Of a stretch of DNA of 64,000 bases, positions 26,434 through 35,710 are shown piece by piece. The notes beneath the pieces were generated by a model, which worked only from the letters and a program-made list of their open reading frames with translations, was not told the origin of the DNA and did not search any database. The stretch covers positions 4,021,501 to 4,085,500 of the forward strand of contig NZ_AP018694.1 of the NCBI RefSeq assembly GCF_009689585.1, read 5' to 3'. The position numbers were made by a program, and so were the translations under genes. The DNA comes from Aquipluma nitroreducens. Its GTDB lineage: Bacteria > Bacteroidota > Bacteroidia > Bacteroidales > Prolixibacteraceae. The first letter of the stretch is position 1. Each line of letters opens with the position of its first letter.

Positions 26434-27027
26434 ATGTTCAGAACAGAAGATCTGAGCGACAATTCGCTCGTGAAACAATTTGTCGATGGCGATCAGGCAG
26501 CTATTGAACTATTAATTGCCCGCCATAAAAAGAGAGTTTTTACCTACATCGTTTTAATTGTAAAAAATCATCATCTAGCTGAAGACATCTTTCAGGATAC
26601 TTTTATTAAAGTTATCCGATCGTTGAAATCCGGAAAATATACCGAAAACGGTAAATTTATTTCCTGGGTGCTTCGCATTTCACACAACCTGATCATCGAT
26701 CATTTCAGGAAAGAGAAATTACTAAGCACAACTTCGAATGATGATACGAATATTGATCTTTTTAATTCTCAGAAGTATTCGGAAGAGAATATAGAAGATA
26801 AGTTGGTTTACGATCAGATTACCAGTGATGTACGCCTTCTGATTGAAGAATTGCCCGACGATCAGCGCGAGGTGATCATGATGAGGCACTATCAGGGATT
26901 AAGTTTTAAGGAAATATCAGATTTGACTGATGTTAGTATCAACACCGCTTTGGGACGGATGCGTTATGCGTTGATCAATCTCCGGAAGTTGATTGAGAAA
27001 AAAAATCTAAGCCTTACAAAAATTTAA
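26434..27027 (+). CDS. ECF-type RNA polymerase sigma-70 factor
   Basis: A 197-residue sigma factor with region 2 (YIVLIVKNHHLAEDIFQDTFIKVIRSL, ISWVLRISHNLIIDHFRK) and region 4 (LIEELPDDQREVIMMRHYQGLSFKEISDLTDVSINTALGRMRYAL). It directs RNA polymerase to alternative promoters. No transmembrane anti-sigma gene follows. Instead, a small acidic protein is encoded 67 bp downstream, probably in the same transcript. Confidence 0.93.
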   Translation: MFRTEDLSDNSLVKQFVDGDQAAIELLIARHKKRVFTYIVLIVKNHHLAEDIFQDTFIKVIRSLKSGKYTENGKFISWVLRISHNLIIDHFRKEKLLSTTSNDDTNIDLFNSQKYSEENIEDKLVYDQITSDVRLLIEELPDDQREVIMMRHYQGLSFKEISDLTDVSINTALGRMRYALINLRKLIEKKNLSLTKI

Positions 27028-27094
27028 GAAATAGATAACAATATTACTTCTAAGGTTGCGTTATTTCTTCATAACTAAAATTTAACGTTAGCCT

Positions 27095-27319
27095 ATGAGT
27101 AAATTCTCTACCTTGAATTATTTGATCAATTCATATTACGCCGGTAAAAAGGAAGTTGAAATCTTTCATCTTAATGATTCTGTTGAATCTGATGATGATT
27201 TTAACCTGAGCGGATTCGAACCTTCGCAAAGTAGTATTGATGCAATTTTAAACTTTGCATCGCAACTGGAAGTGTTAAGATCAGGAAATATTGGAAATAT
27301 TGAATTGAATCTGAATTGA
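27095..27319 (+). CDS. Small acidic protein following the sigma factor
   Basis: A 74-residue protein rich in Asp, Glu and Ser, with a C-terminal block EPSQSSIDAILNFASQLEV followed by a short ending in LNLN. I recall similar short proteins downstream of ECF sigma genes in Bacteroidota, with a conserved 'ps..sId.IlnFs..lev' tail, but no function is established. It could modulate the sigma factor (inference). It ends just before a terminator. Confidence 0.7.
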   Translation: MSKFSTLNYLINSYYAGKKEVEIFHLNDSVESDDDFNLSGFEPSQSSIDAILNFASQLEVLRSGNIGNIELNLN

Positions 27320-27335
27320 ATCTGAAAAAGTATTT

Positions 27336-27364
27336 AAAAGCATCTTGACAAAGGTGCTTTTTTT
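27336..27364 (+). terminator. Terminator after sigma factor unit
   Basis: A 9-bp stem, AAAAGCATC (27336-27344) with GGTGCTTTT (27353-27361), an 8-nt loop TTGACAAA and a T-run. The loop also holds the likely -33 element of the next promoter. Confidence 0.75.
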
Positions 27365-27375
27365 ATTTACATTTG
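27345..27375 (+). promoter_or_regulatory. Promoter of the SPFH operon, overlapping the terminator
   Basis: TTG at 27345-27347, a 20-nt spacer and TACATTTG at 27368-27375. The match to the Bacteroidota consensus is exact. It lies 41 nt before the SPFH gene ATG. Confidence 0.65.
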
Positions 27376-27415
27376 TGATATCATATTAATATCATTATAA
27401 TTTAAATCTGATAGT

Positions 27416-28264
27416 ATGGAAAAGTCATTTACTGCTCGTTCTGGTTATTTGGTCTTAGCGATTGAAGCTTTACTTCTTGTGTTGGCAGTTGTTTCGATTG
27501 TCAATTCAGTAATTGTCGTTGGAGTTTTACTGATTGTCTTTTTTCTTTTCATTGCTCCGGGTTTTATGGCCGTCGATCCAAATCAATGCTATGTGTTGAT
27601 TCTTTTTGGGGAATACAAGGGAACTCTGAAGGATAATGGATTTTTCTGGGTAAACCCATTCTTCGCGAAAAAAAAATTTTCACTTCGTGCCCGGAATTTT
27701 AACAGCGAACCCATTAAGGTCAACGACAAATTGGGTAATCCGATTATGATTGGGTTAGTTCTGGTCTGGAAAGTAGAAGAAACATACCGCGCAGCGTTTG
27801 GTGTTGATGAGTACGAACATTTTGTGGTGGTTCAAAGCGAAGCTGCTTTGCGAAAATTGGCTGGCTTATATCCTTACGATAACATCGAAGACGATCATGC
27901 CAAGATTACTTTGCGTGATGGGGGAGAGGAAGTGAATCATGAATTGGAAAATGAAATTCGCGAACGGTTAGATATTGCAGGAATCCATGTGATTGAGGCT
28001 CGTATTAATTACATCGCTTATGCGCAGGAAATTGCACAGGCTATGCTGAAACGCCAACAAGCTACCGCCATTGTTGCTGCCAGGTTTAAAATTGTGGAAG
28101 GCGCCGTCAGCATGGTCGAAATGGCTTTGGATGAATTGAGCAAACGCGAAATTGTAACCTTGGATGAGGATAAAAAAGCAACTATGGTAAGCAATCTTTT
28201 GGTTGTTTTATGCGGTGACAAGGAAGCGACTCCTGTTGTAAATACTGGTACGCTTTATCAATAA
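27416..28264 (+). CDS. SPFH/band 7 domain membrane protein
   Basis: A 282-residue protein with two adjacent hydrophobic segments (about 12-32 and 35-55), then an SPFH domain (DPNQCYVLILFGEYKGTLKDNGFFWVNPF). Then follow LVLVWKVEETYRAAFGVDEYEHFVVVQSE and a helical segment AQEIAQAMLKRQQATAIVAAR. SPFH proteins form membrane scaffolds and often partner with proteases. No NfeD or FtsH partner is next to it. It is the first gene of a four-gene cluster: 3 bp to the next gene. Confidence 0.9.
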   Translation: MEKSFTARSGYLVLAIEALLLVLAVVSIVNSVIVVGVLLIVFFLFIAPGFMAVDPNQCYVLILFGEYKGTLKDNGFFWVNPFFAKKKFSLRARNFNSEPIKVNDKLGNPIMIGLVLVWKVEETYRAAFGVDEYEHFVVVQSEAALRKLAGLYPYDNIEDDHAKITLRDGGEEVNHELENEIRERLDIAGIHVIEARINYIAYAQEIAQAMLKRQQATAIVAARFKIVEGAVSMVEMALDELSKREIVTLDEDKKATMVSNLLVVLCGDKEATPVVNTGTLYQ

Positions 28265-28267
28265 GCG

Positions 28268-28807
28268 ATGAACAAAATTTTATTTAAAGAAGAGCAGCAA
28301 TTTAGGCAGTGGTGGTGGATTGTTCTGATTTTGGGCGCAACAATTCCTGCTATGGTAATGTGTATATATGCACTATACCAACAAACTGTTCGAGGCATTC
28401 AGGTTGGCGATAGTCCTGCACCCAATAGCGTGCTGATTATCGTATTTGTCTTTCTATGCGTAATGCTTTGGGGATATTACAAACTTAAGCTTGAGGTCTG
28501 GATTGATCAGGATGGAATTCATTACCGGTTTTTCCCCTTGATTTTCAGGAATAAACTTATTGCTAAAGAGGAAATTCAACGGTACGAAATTCGCAAATAC
28601 AGTCCAATCATTGATTATGGAGGTTGGGGTGTTCGTCGTGGTTTTGGTCGAAAATGGCAACGAGCATACAATGTGAGTGGAAATATTGGGTTGCAGTTGT
28701 ACCTGACCAATGGGAAGAAAATTCTGTTTGGAACTCAACGGTCGCAGGCAATTCTATATGCTATGGACGAAATGATGAAATTAAAATCAGAAACCAGAAA
28801 ATACTAG
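28268..28807 (+). CDS. Two-helix membrane protein, possibly PH-like
   Basis: A 179-residue protein with two membrane helices (about 16-36 and 55-75), then a cytosolic beta-rich domain (VWIDQDGIHYRFFPLIFRNKLIAKEEIQRYEIRKYSP, NVSGNIGLQLYLTNGKKILFGTQ). The pattern resembles bacterial PH-like domains (DUF6141-type, from memory). It sits 3 bp after the SPFH gene and 4 bp before the hydrolase gene, so it is tightly co-transcribed and may work with the SPFH scaffold. Confidence 0.7.
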   Translation: MNKILFKEEQQFRQWWWIVLILGATIPAMVMCIYALYQQTVRGIQVGDSPAPNSVLIIVFVFLCVMLWGYYKLKLEVWIDQDGIHYRFFPLIFRNKLIAKEEIQRYEIRKYSPIIDYGGWGVRRGFGRKWQRAYNVSGNIGLQLYLTNGKKILFGTQRSQAILYAMDEMMKLKSETRKY

Positions 28808-28811
28808 AATC

Positions 28812-29750
28812 ATGAAAATGCACATCTTTGCTTTTCTGCTTGGAGTGCTAGCTACAACTTTGGCACTTGGTCAGACTGAATTGAATATTACTTTGAAAAC
28901 CAAAACTGGCAATATTGAAGGGACATTAATGTATCCATCCGCACCAATACCAGTTCCTGTTGCTTTGATTATTGCTGGTTCAGGTCCAACTGACCGGAAT
29001 GGCAACAATCCAATGATGACCAATAATTCTCTTAAAATGTTGGCTACAGATTTAGCAAGTATTGGAATTGCTTCATTAAGATATGATAAGCGTGGAATTT
29101 CCCAAAGTAAGAGTGCCGGGTTGCAGGAGGCTGAACTGAAGTTCGAAATATATATTAATGATGCTGTTGAATGGATTAATCTTCTGAAAGATGATAAAAG
29201 TTTTAATCAATTGGTCGTAATTGGACACAGTGAAGGGTCGCTAATTGGAATGATTGCCTCACAGAATTCAAAAGTTGATAAGTTTATTTCGATTGCTGGC
29301 GCTGGACAGACAGCTGATAACCTGATCAGGGAACAGTTGAAAGCACAACCACCAATGGTCATGGAACAATCGGCTCCAATCTTGAACGAACTTGTTAAAG
29401 GGAATACAGTTGAATATGTTCCACCATTCTTAAATTCATTGTTCCGTACCAGTGTTCAGCCCTACCTGATTTCCTGGTTTAAATATGATCCGCAAAAAGA
29501 AGTAGCAAAATTGGAAAAGCCTGTTTTGATTATTCAAGGGACTACTGATATTCAGGTAAATGTTGAGGATGCCAATCGACTTCATGCTGCAAAACCAGAT
29601 TCAAAATTGGCACTTATTGATGGCATGAACCATATTTTTAAAAATGCAGATGCCAATCCTTTGACGAATATGATGACCTACAGACAGCCAGATCTTCCTC
29701 TGAATGGCGAATTGGTGAAAGTTATTGGTGAATTTATTTTAACCAAATAG
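28812..29750 (+). CDS. Secreted alpha/beta hydrolase
   Basis: A 312-residue protein with signal peptide (MKMHIFAFLLGVLATTLALGQT) and an alpha/beta-hydrolase fold. Oxyanion region PVALIIAGSGPTDRNGNN, nucleophile Ser140 in IGHSEGS, an acidic site in IQGTTDIQVN, and His in DGMNHIFK. It is probably a periplasmic esterase or peptidase-like hydrolase. The substrate is unknown. It is the third gene of the SPFH cluster. Confidence 0.88.
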   Translation: MKMHIFAFLLGVLATTLALGQTELNITLKTKTGNIEGTLMYPSAPIPVPVALIIAGSGPTDRNGNNPMMTNNSLKMLATDLASIGIASLRYDKRGISQSKSAGLQEAELKFEIYINDAVEWINLLKDDKSFNQLVVIGHSEGSLIGMIASQNSKVDKFISIAGAGQTADNLIREQLKAQPPMVMEQSAPILNELVKGNTVEYVPPFLNSLFRTSVQPYLISWFKYDPQKEVAKLEKPVLIIQGTTDIQVNVEDANRLHAAKPDSKLALIDGMNHIFKNADANPLTNMMTYRQPDLPLNGELVKVIGEFILTK

Positions 29751-29823
29751 AAAAGAAAATAGAATATCCGGAATATGAATTGTTCATATCTATTTTGAAT
29801 GAGTAAAATGTGGAGGTAAGGAA

Positions 29824-30012
29824 ATGGCTAAGAAAAAATCATTTGTTCTTCGGATTGATCCTGACGTGTATGATGCTATCGAAAAGTGGGCAGCGCAGGA
29901 ATTTCGCAGTGCAAACGGACAAATAGAATGGATTATCAATAAAGCACTTCGTGATGCCCGGAGAACTGTTGAAAAGACCGTTAAGGAGGAAACTGAAGAT
30001 GATTCGGAATGA
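29824..30012 (+). CDS. Arc-like ribbon-helix-helix protein
   Basis: A 62-residue protein, KKSFVLRIDPDVYDAIEKW then QIEWIINKALRDARR, fitting an Arc-type ribbon-helix-helix: one beta strand and two helices. Its C-terminal tail is acidic. It lies 73 bp after the hydrolase gene and could be an autoregulator of this cluster (inference). Similar small RHH genes beside SPFH genes occur in Bacteroidota to my memory. Confidence 0.8.
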   Translation: MAKKKSFVLRIDPDVYDAIEKWAAQEFRSANGQIEWIINKALRDARRTVEKTVKEETEDDSE

Positions 30013-30078
30013 TTTTATAAATACGGTCTCTATCTGTTTAAATTTACTTTAAATAAGCCGAATATGCTTTCAATCTGA

Positions 30079-30108
30079 TTGTGGAACCATGGTTTTAGAT
30101 TAATTTCG
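30079..30108 (+). promoter_or_regulatory. Likely promoter of pfp
   Basis: TTG at 30079-30081, a 19-nt spacer, then TAATTTCG at 30101-30108, one base off TAnnTTTG. It lies 41 nt upstream of the pfp start. Confidence 0.5.
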
Positions 30109-30149
30109 CGTCGGTTTAAAAAGTAAATCCTATCAAAAAATAAAAACCT

Positions 30150-31805
30150 ATGACAATTAGCGCATTACAATCAGAAAGGGCTAAATATCAGCCAAAGCTT
30201 CCTAATTCATTACAGTCATCAGTAAAACTCGTTGAAGGTAAAAATACCCAATCGGTTGCCGATCAGGATGAGATTAAGAAACTTTTCCCAAATACTTATG
30301 GCATGCCTTTGATTACATTCGAGGCTGGCGAGAAAAAACAATATCCGGCGGTGAATGTTGGTGTGATTCTTTCAGGAGGTCAGGCTCCAGGCGGACACAA
30401 TGTGATTTCAGGTATTTTCGATGGTATCAAAAACATCAATCCTGAAAGCAAACTTTATGGATTCCTTGGCGGTCCTGGTGGTTTAGTCGATCATAGCTAT
30501 GTAGAGCTTACTGCTACTGTTATCGACGAGTTCCGCAATACCGGAGGTTTTGATATCATTGGTTCTGGTCGTACCAAACTCGAAGAAACTGCACAGTACG
30601 ACAAGGGTACCGAAATTATGAAAGAATTGGGCATCAAAGCACTCATCATAATTGGTGGTGACGATAGCAATACCAATGCTTGTGTTTTGGCCGAATATTA
30701 TGCTGCTCAAAATACAGGAATTCAGGTGATTGGTTGTCCAAAAACAATTGATGGTGACTTGAAAAACGACATGATTGAAACTTCATTTGGTTTTGATACT
30801 GCCACAAAAGTTTATTCTGAATTGATTGGTAACGTTGAACGCGATGCCACATCAGCAAAAAAATACTGGCACTTTATTAAACTGATGGGGCGTTCTGCTT
30901 CGCACATCGGTTTGGAATGTGCATTACAAACTCAGCCAAATATTACACTGATTTCGGAAGAAGTTGAATTGAAAAAACAAACTTTGGGCGAAATCGTTGA
31001 TTATATGGCTGGAATCGTTGCTAAACGTGCAGCCAATGGCGAAAACTTTGGAGTTGCGTTAATTCCAGAAGGTTTAGTTGAATTTGTTCCTGAAATGAAA
31101 ATCCTGATTTCGGAATTAAACGATTTATTGGCTGAAGGTTCTGAAACAGAACAAAAATTTAAATCGTTTACAAGCAAAACAGAAGGTCGCGCATTTGTTG
31201 CCGGAATTTTATCTGCTGAATCTGCAAAAGTGTATACATCACTTCCTTCAGGAATTGCTGACCAGTTAACTCTTGATCGCGACCCACATGGAAATGTGCA
31301 GGTATCGCTTATCGAAACCGAAAAGCTGTTGGGTGAAATGGTGAAGAGCAAATTGAAAGAAATGAAAAAAGTCGGTGAGTTCAAAGGTAAATTCGGAACA
31401 CAGTATCACTTTTTCGGTTACGAAGGACGTTGTGCTGCTCCATCAAACTTTGATGCTGATTATTGCTATTCATTGGGATACAATGCGTCATTCCTGATTG
31501 CTGAAGGTAAAACCGGCTATATGTCATCAGTTCGTAACCTGACTGCTCCTGCTGCCGAATGGATTGCTGGTGGAGTTCCGGTAACTATGATGATGAATAT
31601 GGAACGTCGCCACGGACACATGAAACCGGTAATTCAGAAAGCTTTGGTTGAACTCGATAGCGCTCCATTCAAATTCTTGGCTGCAAATCGCGAGAAATGG
31701 GCTATTGAAACTTCATTTGTTTACCCTGGACCAATCCAGTATTGGGGGCCAACAGAAGTTTGCGATCAGCCAACCAAAACCATTACTCTGGAAAGAGCAA
31801 AATAA
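30150..31805 (+). CDS. pfp: Diphosphate--fructose-6-phosphate 1-phosphotransferase
   Basis: A 551-residue long-form PPi-dependent phosphofructokinase. It interconverts fructose 6-phosphate and fructose 1,6-bisphosphate with PPi/Pi. Diagnostic residues: [15 protein letters not shown] near residue 71, GGDD at 169-172 where ATP enzymes have GGDG, and PKTIDGD at 197-203 with Lys198 replacing the Gly of ATP enzymes. Both are signatures of PPi use. It is a single-gene unit with its own promoter and terminator. Confidence 0.95.
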   Translation: MTISALQSERAKYQPKLPNSLQSSVKLVEGKNTQSVADQDEIKKLFPNTYGMPLITFEAGEKKQYPAVNVGVILSGGQAPGGHNVISGIFDGIKNINPESKLYGFLGGPGGLVDHSYVELTATVIDEFRNTGGFDIIGSGRTKLEETAQYDKGTEIMKELGIKALIIIGGDDSNTNACVLAEYYAAQNTGIQVIGCPKTIDGDLKNDMIETSFGFDTATKVYSELIGNVERDATSAKKYWHFIKLMGRSASHIGLECALQTQPNITLISEEVELKKQTLGEIVDYMAGIVAKRAANGENFGVALIPEGLVEFVPEMKILISELNDLLAEGSETEQKFKSFTSKTEGRAFVAGILSAESAKVYTSLPSGIADQLTLDRDPHGNVQVSLIETEKLLGEMVKSKLKEMKKVGEFKGKFGTQYHFFGYEGRCAAPSNFDADYCYSLGYNASFLIAEGKTGYMSSVRNLTAPAAEWIAGGVPVTMMMNMERRHGHMKPVIQKALVELDSAPFKFLAANREKWAIETSFVYPGPIQYWGPTEVCDQPTKTITLERAK

Positions 31806-31832
31806 TTCAGATCATTCAATTCGATTAAATAG

Positions 31833-31867
31833 AAAACCCCGAAAGCAATTTCGGGGTTTTTATTTTT
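31833..31867 (+). terminator. Terminator after pfp
   Basis: AAAACCCCGAAA (31833-31844) pairs perfectly with TTTCGGGGTTTT (31849-31860), loop GCAA, followed by a T-rich tract. Confidence 0.85.
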
Positions 31868-31906
31868 TTGTGCTTTAGTCTGCGACTTCCAACTTCCGTC
31901 TCCATT

Positions 31907-32410
31907 TTACTTCTTCACCAAAAGATACTTTTCAATATTCTCGATGAACATCTTCTTGGTTTCTTCTTTCGATCTGCCAATTCCTGACATCATGACCGGT
32001 TTCCCGTTGGCTGGAATATAAAGAAATGCCGGAATTCCGGTGATGCCAAATACCTGCGCCAATTCACGTTCCTGATCGGTATTGATTTTATAGACCAGAA
32101 TTTTACCCGCATATTCTTCACCAACTTCATCAAGTATCGGGCTTGCAATTTTGCATGGTCCGCACCAATCGGCATAAAAATCAATAATTGCCGGTTTATT
32201 TCCCAGGTATTTCCAGTCGTTTGGCGACTTGGTAAAATCCCAAACTTTCTCAACAAACAGGGCTTTTGTCAACTTTTCAGAACTATTTGTTTCTGTTGTT
32301 TTTATTGAAGAGTTTGTAATCCCAGTGTTTTTATTGATTTCCTGTTTTTTATTTCCGCAGGCCGAAAACACAATGGCGACCACGGCTACAGTTAAAAATA
32401 GATGTTTCAT
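31907..32410 (-). CDS. Thioredoxin-family lipoprotein
   Basis: A 167-residue protein with lipobox FSAC (Cys18), a Ser/Thr/Asn-rich linker, and a thioredoxin domain with active site WCGPC (Cys83 and Cys86) in IIDFYADWCGPCKIASP and the cis-Pro motif TGIPAF. It is probably anchored on the periplasmic face of a membrane and reduces or forms disulfides there. It stands alone. A related use in c-type cytochrome maturation is possible but not shown. Confidence 0.9.
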   Translation of the reverse strand: MKHLFLTVAVVAIVFSACGNKKQEINKNTGITNSSIKTTETNSSEKLTKALFVEKVWDFTKSPNDWKYLGNKPAIIDFYADWCGPCKIASPILDEVGEEYAGKILVYKINTDQERELAQVFGITGIPAFLYIPANGKPVMMSGIGRSKEETKKMFIENIEKYLLVKK

Positions 32411-32717
32411 AACTTATTGGTATTTATCTGTTTATGTTTTGTTGTATAACCGCTCATATAAATTCATGCATAAAAAGATGAATTAAATATGTATGTATAT
32501 AGATATGATATATCAATAGCTGTGCCAGAAATAATATTACTAAGCAGTTCGAAATTTTATTAAAAAAGCAAAGCCTGACGCAACCAAAGAACGGTTATCT
32601 GTATCTATAGTTTGAACAATTATTACTGGAAAGCCTGCGTATTGCGGTGTTAGTTCATCAAATGGAGCTTTCATTGGGTATATGCAATTGAAAACAATTT
32701 TTAAATATAGAATTAAA
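32411..32717. other. Divergent intergenic region between thioredoxin and NigD-like genes
   Basis: About 307 bp of AT-rich DNA with no supported gene. It must hold the divergent promoters. I found no complete consensus element worth marking. Confidence 0.5.
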
Positions 32718-33407
32718 ATGAAAAAGTTATTTGTTTTATTATTGGTTGGTTCCTTATTCGGCCTGATGTCAGGCTGCGATATGGATGATGATGAATGCTT
32801 AAATTCCGTAAGCGATGCCTGGGTTGGATTTGGATTGGTGAATAAAGATGCTTCATCTGAATCATATACGATTGCGATGGATGACGGCGAAGTGCTTTAC
32901 CCTGCAACCAATTCCGTTTTTGATAAGGATGTCTTTAATAATGAACGAGTCTTGGTCAACTTTACTATTTTAGGTAATAAGAATAATCCGGATCACAATG
33001 AATACTATTATGTGCAAATCAATTCATTACGAAAGATATTGTACAAGGGCATTTTCGACATTACGCCTGCGAAAGAAGATAGCATTGGTAATGATCCCAT
33101 TCTTGTTAAAGATAAATGGGTAAAAAATAATATGCTGAATTTTGAATTGAAATACTGGGGTGGCAACAAGACTCATTTCATAAATCTAGTGAAACAACCT
33201 GGTGCAATAAATACTGAAAGTGGTCCTGTAATCCTTGAGTTAAGGCACAATAACAATGACGATACCGATGGATTGCCACTTTCGGCCTATGTGTCATTCG
33301 ATTTAAGCGCTTTAAAGGTTGCAGGTAAAAGCAGTACATCTTTCAAGGTTGTTGCCAAGGGATTCGACGGAAAGGACTTTGAATACACAGGAGAATACAA
33401 ATACTAG
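32718..33407 (+). CDS. NigD-like lipoprotein
   Basis: A 229-residue protein starting MKKLFVLLLVGSLFGLMSGC at 32718, with lipidated Cys20. An upstream in-frame ATG at 32682 would put a hydrophilic stretch before the signal peptide and is rejected. The mature part follows the NigD-like two-domain pattern: a DMDDDECL start, SYTIAMDDGEVLYPATN, ERVLVNFTILG, YYVQINSLRKILYKGIF, then a beta-sandwich VILELRHNNNDDTDG. The function of the family is poorly defined. Confidence 0.85.
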   Translation: MKKLFVLLLVGSLFGLMSGCDMDDDECLNSVSDAWVGFGLVNKDASSESYTIAMDDGEVLYPATNSVFDKDVFNNERVLVNFTILGNKNNPDHNEYYYVQINSLRKILYKGIFDITPAKEDSIGNDPILVKDKWVKNNMLNFELKYWGGNKTHFINLVKQPGAINTESGPVILELRHNNNDDTDGLPLSAYVSFDLSALKVAGKSSTSFKVVAKGFDGKDFEYTGEYKY

Positions 33408-33437
33408 AAACGGTTTCAATCAATTCGGTTATTTTGT

Positions 33438-33477
33438 AAAAGCATCTGTTGTTAAAAGCAGATGCTTTTCATTTTTT
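33438..33477 (+). terminator. Terminator after the NigD-like gene
   Basis: AAAAGCATCTG (33438-33448) pairs perfectly with CAGATGCTTTT (33459-33469), with a 10-nt loop and a following run of T. Confidence 0.85.
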
Positions 33478-33548
33478 TATTGCCCTACAATCCTTACATT
33501 CACAACCTTTAAATCAGATATAATAAGAGAATATTTAAATTAGCCAGT

Positions 33549-35633
33549 ATGATAAAGTCTGTTTGTTTATTGGCCATAGCGGCTACTTTGTTTTCATTTA
33601 CAAATCCGAAAACGACAAAAGAAATGACAATGAATTCGAATCCTGAAGTTAAGAAACTGGCTTCAGATGTGATGACACCCGAAGTGTTGTGGAGTTTTGG
33701 CCGCATTGGCGACCCGGCTGTTTCGCCCGATGGAACAACTGTTTTGTATTCGGTAACCAACTACAACATCGAAGAAAACAAATCGTATCGCGATTTATAC
33801 ACCGTTTCAGTTAATGGCGGTGTTCCTGTACAAATCACTTCAACTCCGGAAAAAGAATCTTCAGCAGTATGGAGACCTGACGGCAAAAAGATTGGTTTTC
33901 TATCTTCAAAATCCGGTGAAATGCAGCTTTGGGAGATGAACTTAGATGGCTCAGAACCAGTTCAGGTTTCAGAAATAAAGGGTGGAATTTCAGGATTTAA
34001 ATATTCTCCTGATGGAACCAAAATCATGTTTACTGCCGATGTAAAAATGAAGAAGGATGTTCATGATTTGTTTCCCGATTTACCCAAAGCCAATGCATAT
34101 CTTGAGAATGATTTGATGTATAAACATTGGGACGAATGGGTGCAAACAGTTCCTCATCCTTTTGTCGCTGATTATGAAAACGGGAAAATTGCTAATGCTG
34201 TTGATTTGCTTGAGGGCGAACCTTACGAAAGCCCGATGAAGCCATTTGGCGGCGTTGAACAATTGGATTGGAGTCCCGACAGCAAAACGATAGCTTATAC
34301 TTGCCGGAAAAAGACTGGTAAAGAATATGCACTTTCTACCAATTCAGATATTTATTTCTACAATGTTGAAACGAAGAAGACGGAAAATAAAACTCAGGGA
34401 ATGATGGGTTATGATCAGAATCCGGTTTTCTCGCCTGATGGAAAGTGGATAGCCTGGGAAAGTATGGAGCGCGATGGATACGAAGCTGACAAAATACGCT
34501 TGTTTGTGATGAATCTGCAAACTGGCGAGAAAATTGACTATTCCGCAGAGTTTGATCAGAACTCAACGAATCTTGCCTGGAGCGCAAACAGTAAATCAAT
34601 CTATTTTATTAGCTGCTGGCAAGCATTAACTCAGGTTTACCGTTTGGATCTTGCCAGTAAAAAGATTGCTCAGATTACAAAAGGAATTCAGGATTATGCT
34701 TTTGTTGCTGAAGCAAAAGATAAGCTTATCGGCATGAAACACTCGATGAGCAAACCCGATGAAATTTATGCCATCGATTCAAAAACTGGTGTTGAAACTG
34801 AACTCTCATTTCAGAATAAACCCATTTTAGATCAACTGACTTTATCAAAAGTGGAAGAGCGCTGGATAAAAACTACCGACGATAAACAAATGCTTACCTG
34901 GGTGATTTATCCACCTCATTTTGATCCAAACAAGAAATATCCAACTATTTTGTTTTGCGAGGGCGGTCCGCAATCAACGGTTAGCCAGTTTTGGTCGTAT
35001 CGCTGGAATTTTCAGCAGATGGCAGCCAACGGATATATTGTTGTTGCTCCAAACCGTCGCGGATTACCGGGCTTTGGAAAAGAATGGCTGGAGCAGATCA
35101 GCGGTGATTATGGTGGTCAGAATATGAAAGATTACCTCTCGGCGATTGATGCGGTGGCAAAAGAACCGTTTGTTGACAAGGATAAATTGGGTTGTGTTGG
35201 TGCAAGTTATGGCGGATTCTCTGTTTACTGGCTGGCAGGTCATCACGAAAAAAGGTTTATAGCTTTCATTGCGCATGATGGGATGTTTAATTTGGAACAG
35301 CAATATCTGGAAACCGAAGAAATGTGGTTTGTAAATTGGGATTTGGGCGGACCGTATTGGGATAAAGCAAATGCAGTAGCACAGCGGTCATATGCCAATT
35401 CTCCTCATTTGTTTGTTGATAAGTGGGATGCTCCAATTTTGGTTATTCACGGTGAAAAAGACTACCGCATTCTCGCGTCTCAAGGTATGGCAGCCTTTAA
35501 TGCTGCAGTTTTGCGCGGAGTTCCGGCTCAAATGTTAATCTTCCCGGATGAAAATCATTGGGTTTTACAACCACAAAATGGAATTCTGTGGCAGCGGGTT
35601 TTTAAACAGTGGCTCGACAAATGGCTCAAATAG
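33549..35633 (+). CDS. S9-family prolyl oligopeptidase-like peptidase
   Basis: A 694-residue peptidase. A signal-like N-terminus (MIKSVCLLAIAATLFSFTNP) is followed by a WD40/TolB-like beta-propeller (SPDGTTVLYSVTN, WRPDGKKIGFLSS, YSPDGTKIMFTAD, FSPDGKWIAWES). A C-terminal alpha/beta-hydrolase domain holds the catalytic triad Ser553 (GASYGG), Asp638 (HGEKDYR) and His670 (ENHW). It should cleave short peptides, dipeptidyl-peptidase or oligopeptidase style, in the periplasm. Single-gene unit. Confidence 0.93.
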   Translation: MIKSVCLLAIAATLFSFTNPKTTKEMTMNSNPEVKKLASDVMTPEVLWSFGRIGDPAVSPDGTTVLYSVTNYNIEENKSYRDLYTVSVNGGVPVQITSTPEKESSAVWRPDGKKIGFLSSKSGEMQLWEMNLDGSEPVQVSEIKGGISGFKYSPDGTKIMFTADVKMKKDVHDLFPDLPKANAYLENDLMYKHWDEWVQTVPHPFVADYENGKIANAVDLLEGEPYESPMKPFGGVEQLDWSPDSKTIAYTCRKKTGKEYALSTNSDIYFYNVETKKTENKTQGMMGYDQNPVFSPDGKWIAWESMERDGYEADKIRLFVMNLQTGEKIDYSAEFDQNSTNLAWSANSKSIYFISCWQALTQVYRLDLASKKIAQITKGIQDYAFVAEAKDKLIGMKHSMSKPDEIYAIDSKTGVETELSFQNKPILDQLTLSKVEERWIKTTDDKQMLTWVIYPPHFDPNKKYPTILFCEGGPQSTVSQFWSYRWNFQQMAANGYIVVAPNRRGLPGFGKEWLEQISGDYGGQNMKDYLSAIDAVAKEPFVDKDKLGCVGASYGGFSVYWLAGHHEKRFIAFIAHDGMFNLEQQYLETEEMWFVNWDLGGPYWDKANAVAQRSYANSPHLFVDKWDAPILVIHGEKDYRILASQGMAAFNAAVLRGVPAQMLIFPDENHWVLQPQNGILWQRVFKQWLDKWLK

Positions 35634-35640
35634 TTTTAGC

Positions 35641-35710
35641 GTTTAAGGTTCAAAGTTTAAGGTTCAATTTCTTTAAGGGGACTTTAAACTTTGAACATGG
35701 AACGTTGAAC
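35641..35710. repeat. Direct and inverted repeat element between convergent genes
   Basis: GTTTAAGGTTCAA occurs twice in a row (35641-35653, 35655-35667), and GTTCAAAGTTTAA (35648-35660) is the exact reverse complement of TTAAACTTTGAAC (35684-35696). It lies between the S9 peptidase and the cytidylate-kinase-like gene. Confidence 0.7.
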
